Source: an uncultured Clostridia bacterium (GTDB taxonomy: Bacteria > Bacillota_A > Clostridia > Christensenellales > CAG-138). From it: a stretch of DNA of 5,059 nt. Shown here one piece after another: positions 5,049 through 5,059 of the stretch. The position numbers and the translations under genes are program-made. The stretch covers positions 1 to 5,059 of the forward strand of contig CAMORL010000120.1 in assembly GCA_946623765.1 (NCBI GenBank), in the 5' to 3' direction. A model generated the notes under the pieces. That model did not search any database, was not told where the DNA came from, and saw nothing but the letters and a program-made list of their open reading frames with translations. Within the stretch, counting starts at the first letter, position 1. Each line of letters starts with the position of its first letter.

Positions 5049-5059
5049 GCGACAGCTCC

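Overview
This window holds a compact minus-strand locus from a fairly GC-rich, low-complexity-poor Gram-positive style genome. The sequence suggests an uncultured Clostridia-type Firmicute: there is a near-consensus vegetative promoter (TTTACA, 17-bp spacer, TATAAT), GGAG-type ribosome binding sites, and two sigma-70 family (ECF-like) proteins with the Clostridia-style 'LPDEQRMCV...TREIADAL.VSEGT.KSRLNYARKSIK' region 4. The taxonomic call is inference only.

Reading along the minus strand, from right to left: (1) positions 5048-4905 carry a small open frame of 47 codons with a good ribosome binding site at the very window edge; it ends just before an 85-bp gap. (2) That gap holds a strong sigma-A-like promoter, an 8-bp-arm inverted repeat and a 12-bp operator-like element present twice, 40 bp apart. 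(3) Positions 4819-3401 encode a 472-residue protein made of an ECF-like sigma factor (residues 1-190), one predicted membrane helix (about 240-258), an acidic Glu/Pro/Thr linker containing a perfect 21-bp x 3 tandem repeat, and a short C-terminal domain with two W-S/Y-x-Y-R repeats. (4) A 115-bp gap follows with a long imperfect hairpin ending about 22 bases before the next start. (5) Positions 3285-1 encode a second, paralogous sigma-membrane-ectodomain fusion, open for 1095 codons to the left edge, whose C-terminal part is made of three divergent repeats of about 260-280 residues. This second gene is the largest feature in the window and has no stop inside it.

The two sigma modules align from residue 1 to 195 without a gap (about 104 of 185 residues identical by hand count; 39 of 45 in region 4), so the pair arose by duplication, while the parts beyond the membrane helix are unrelated. 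Together they look like two membrane-tethered sigma factors probably transcribed from one promoter, sharing similar DNA-binding parts but carrying different putative outside sensor or adhesion modules. No separate anti-sigma gene is visible in the window. The proposed working model (inference) is that the outer part or the tether controls the sigma domain directly, for example through proteolytic release. All long plus-strand open frames are codon-aligned antisense shadows of these two genes and are not annotated.
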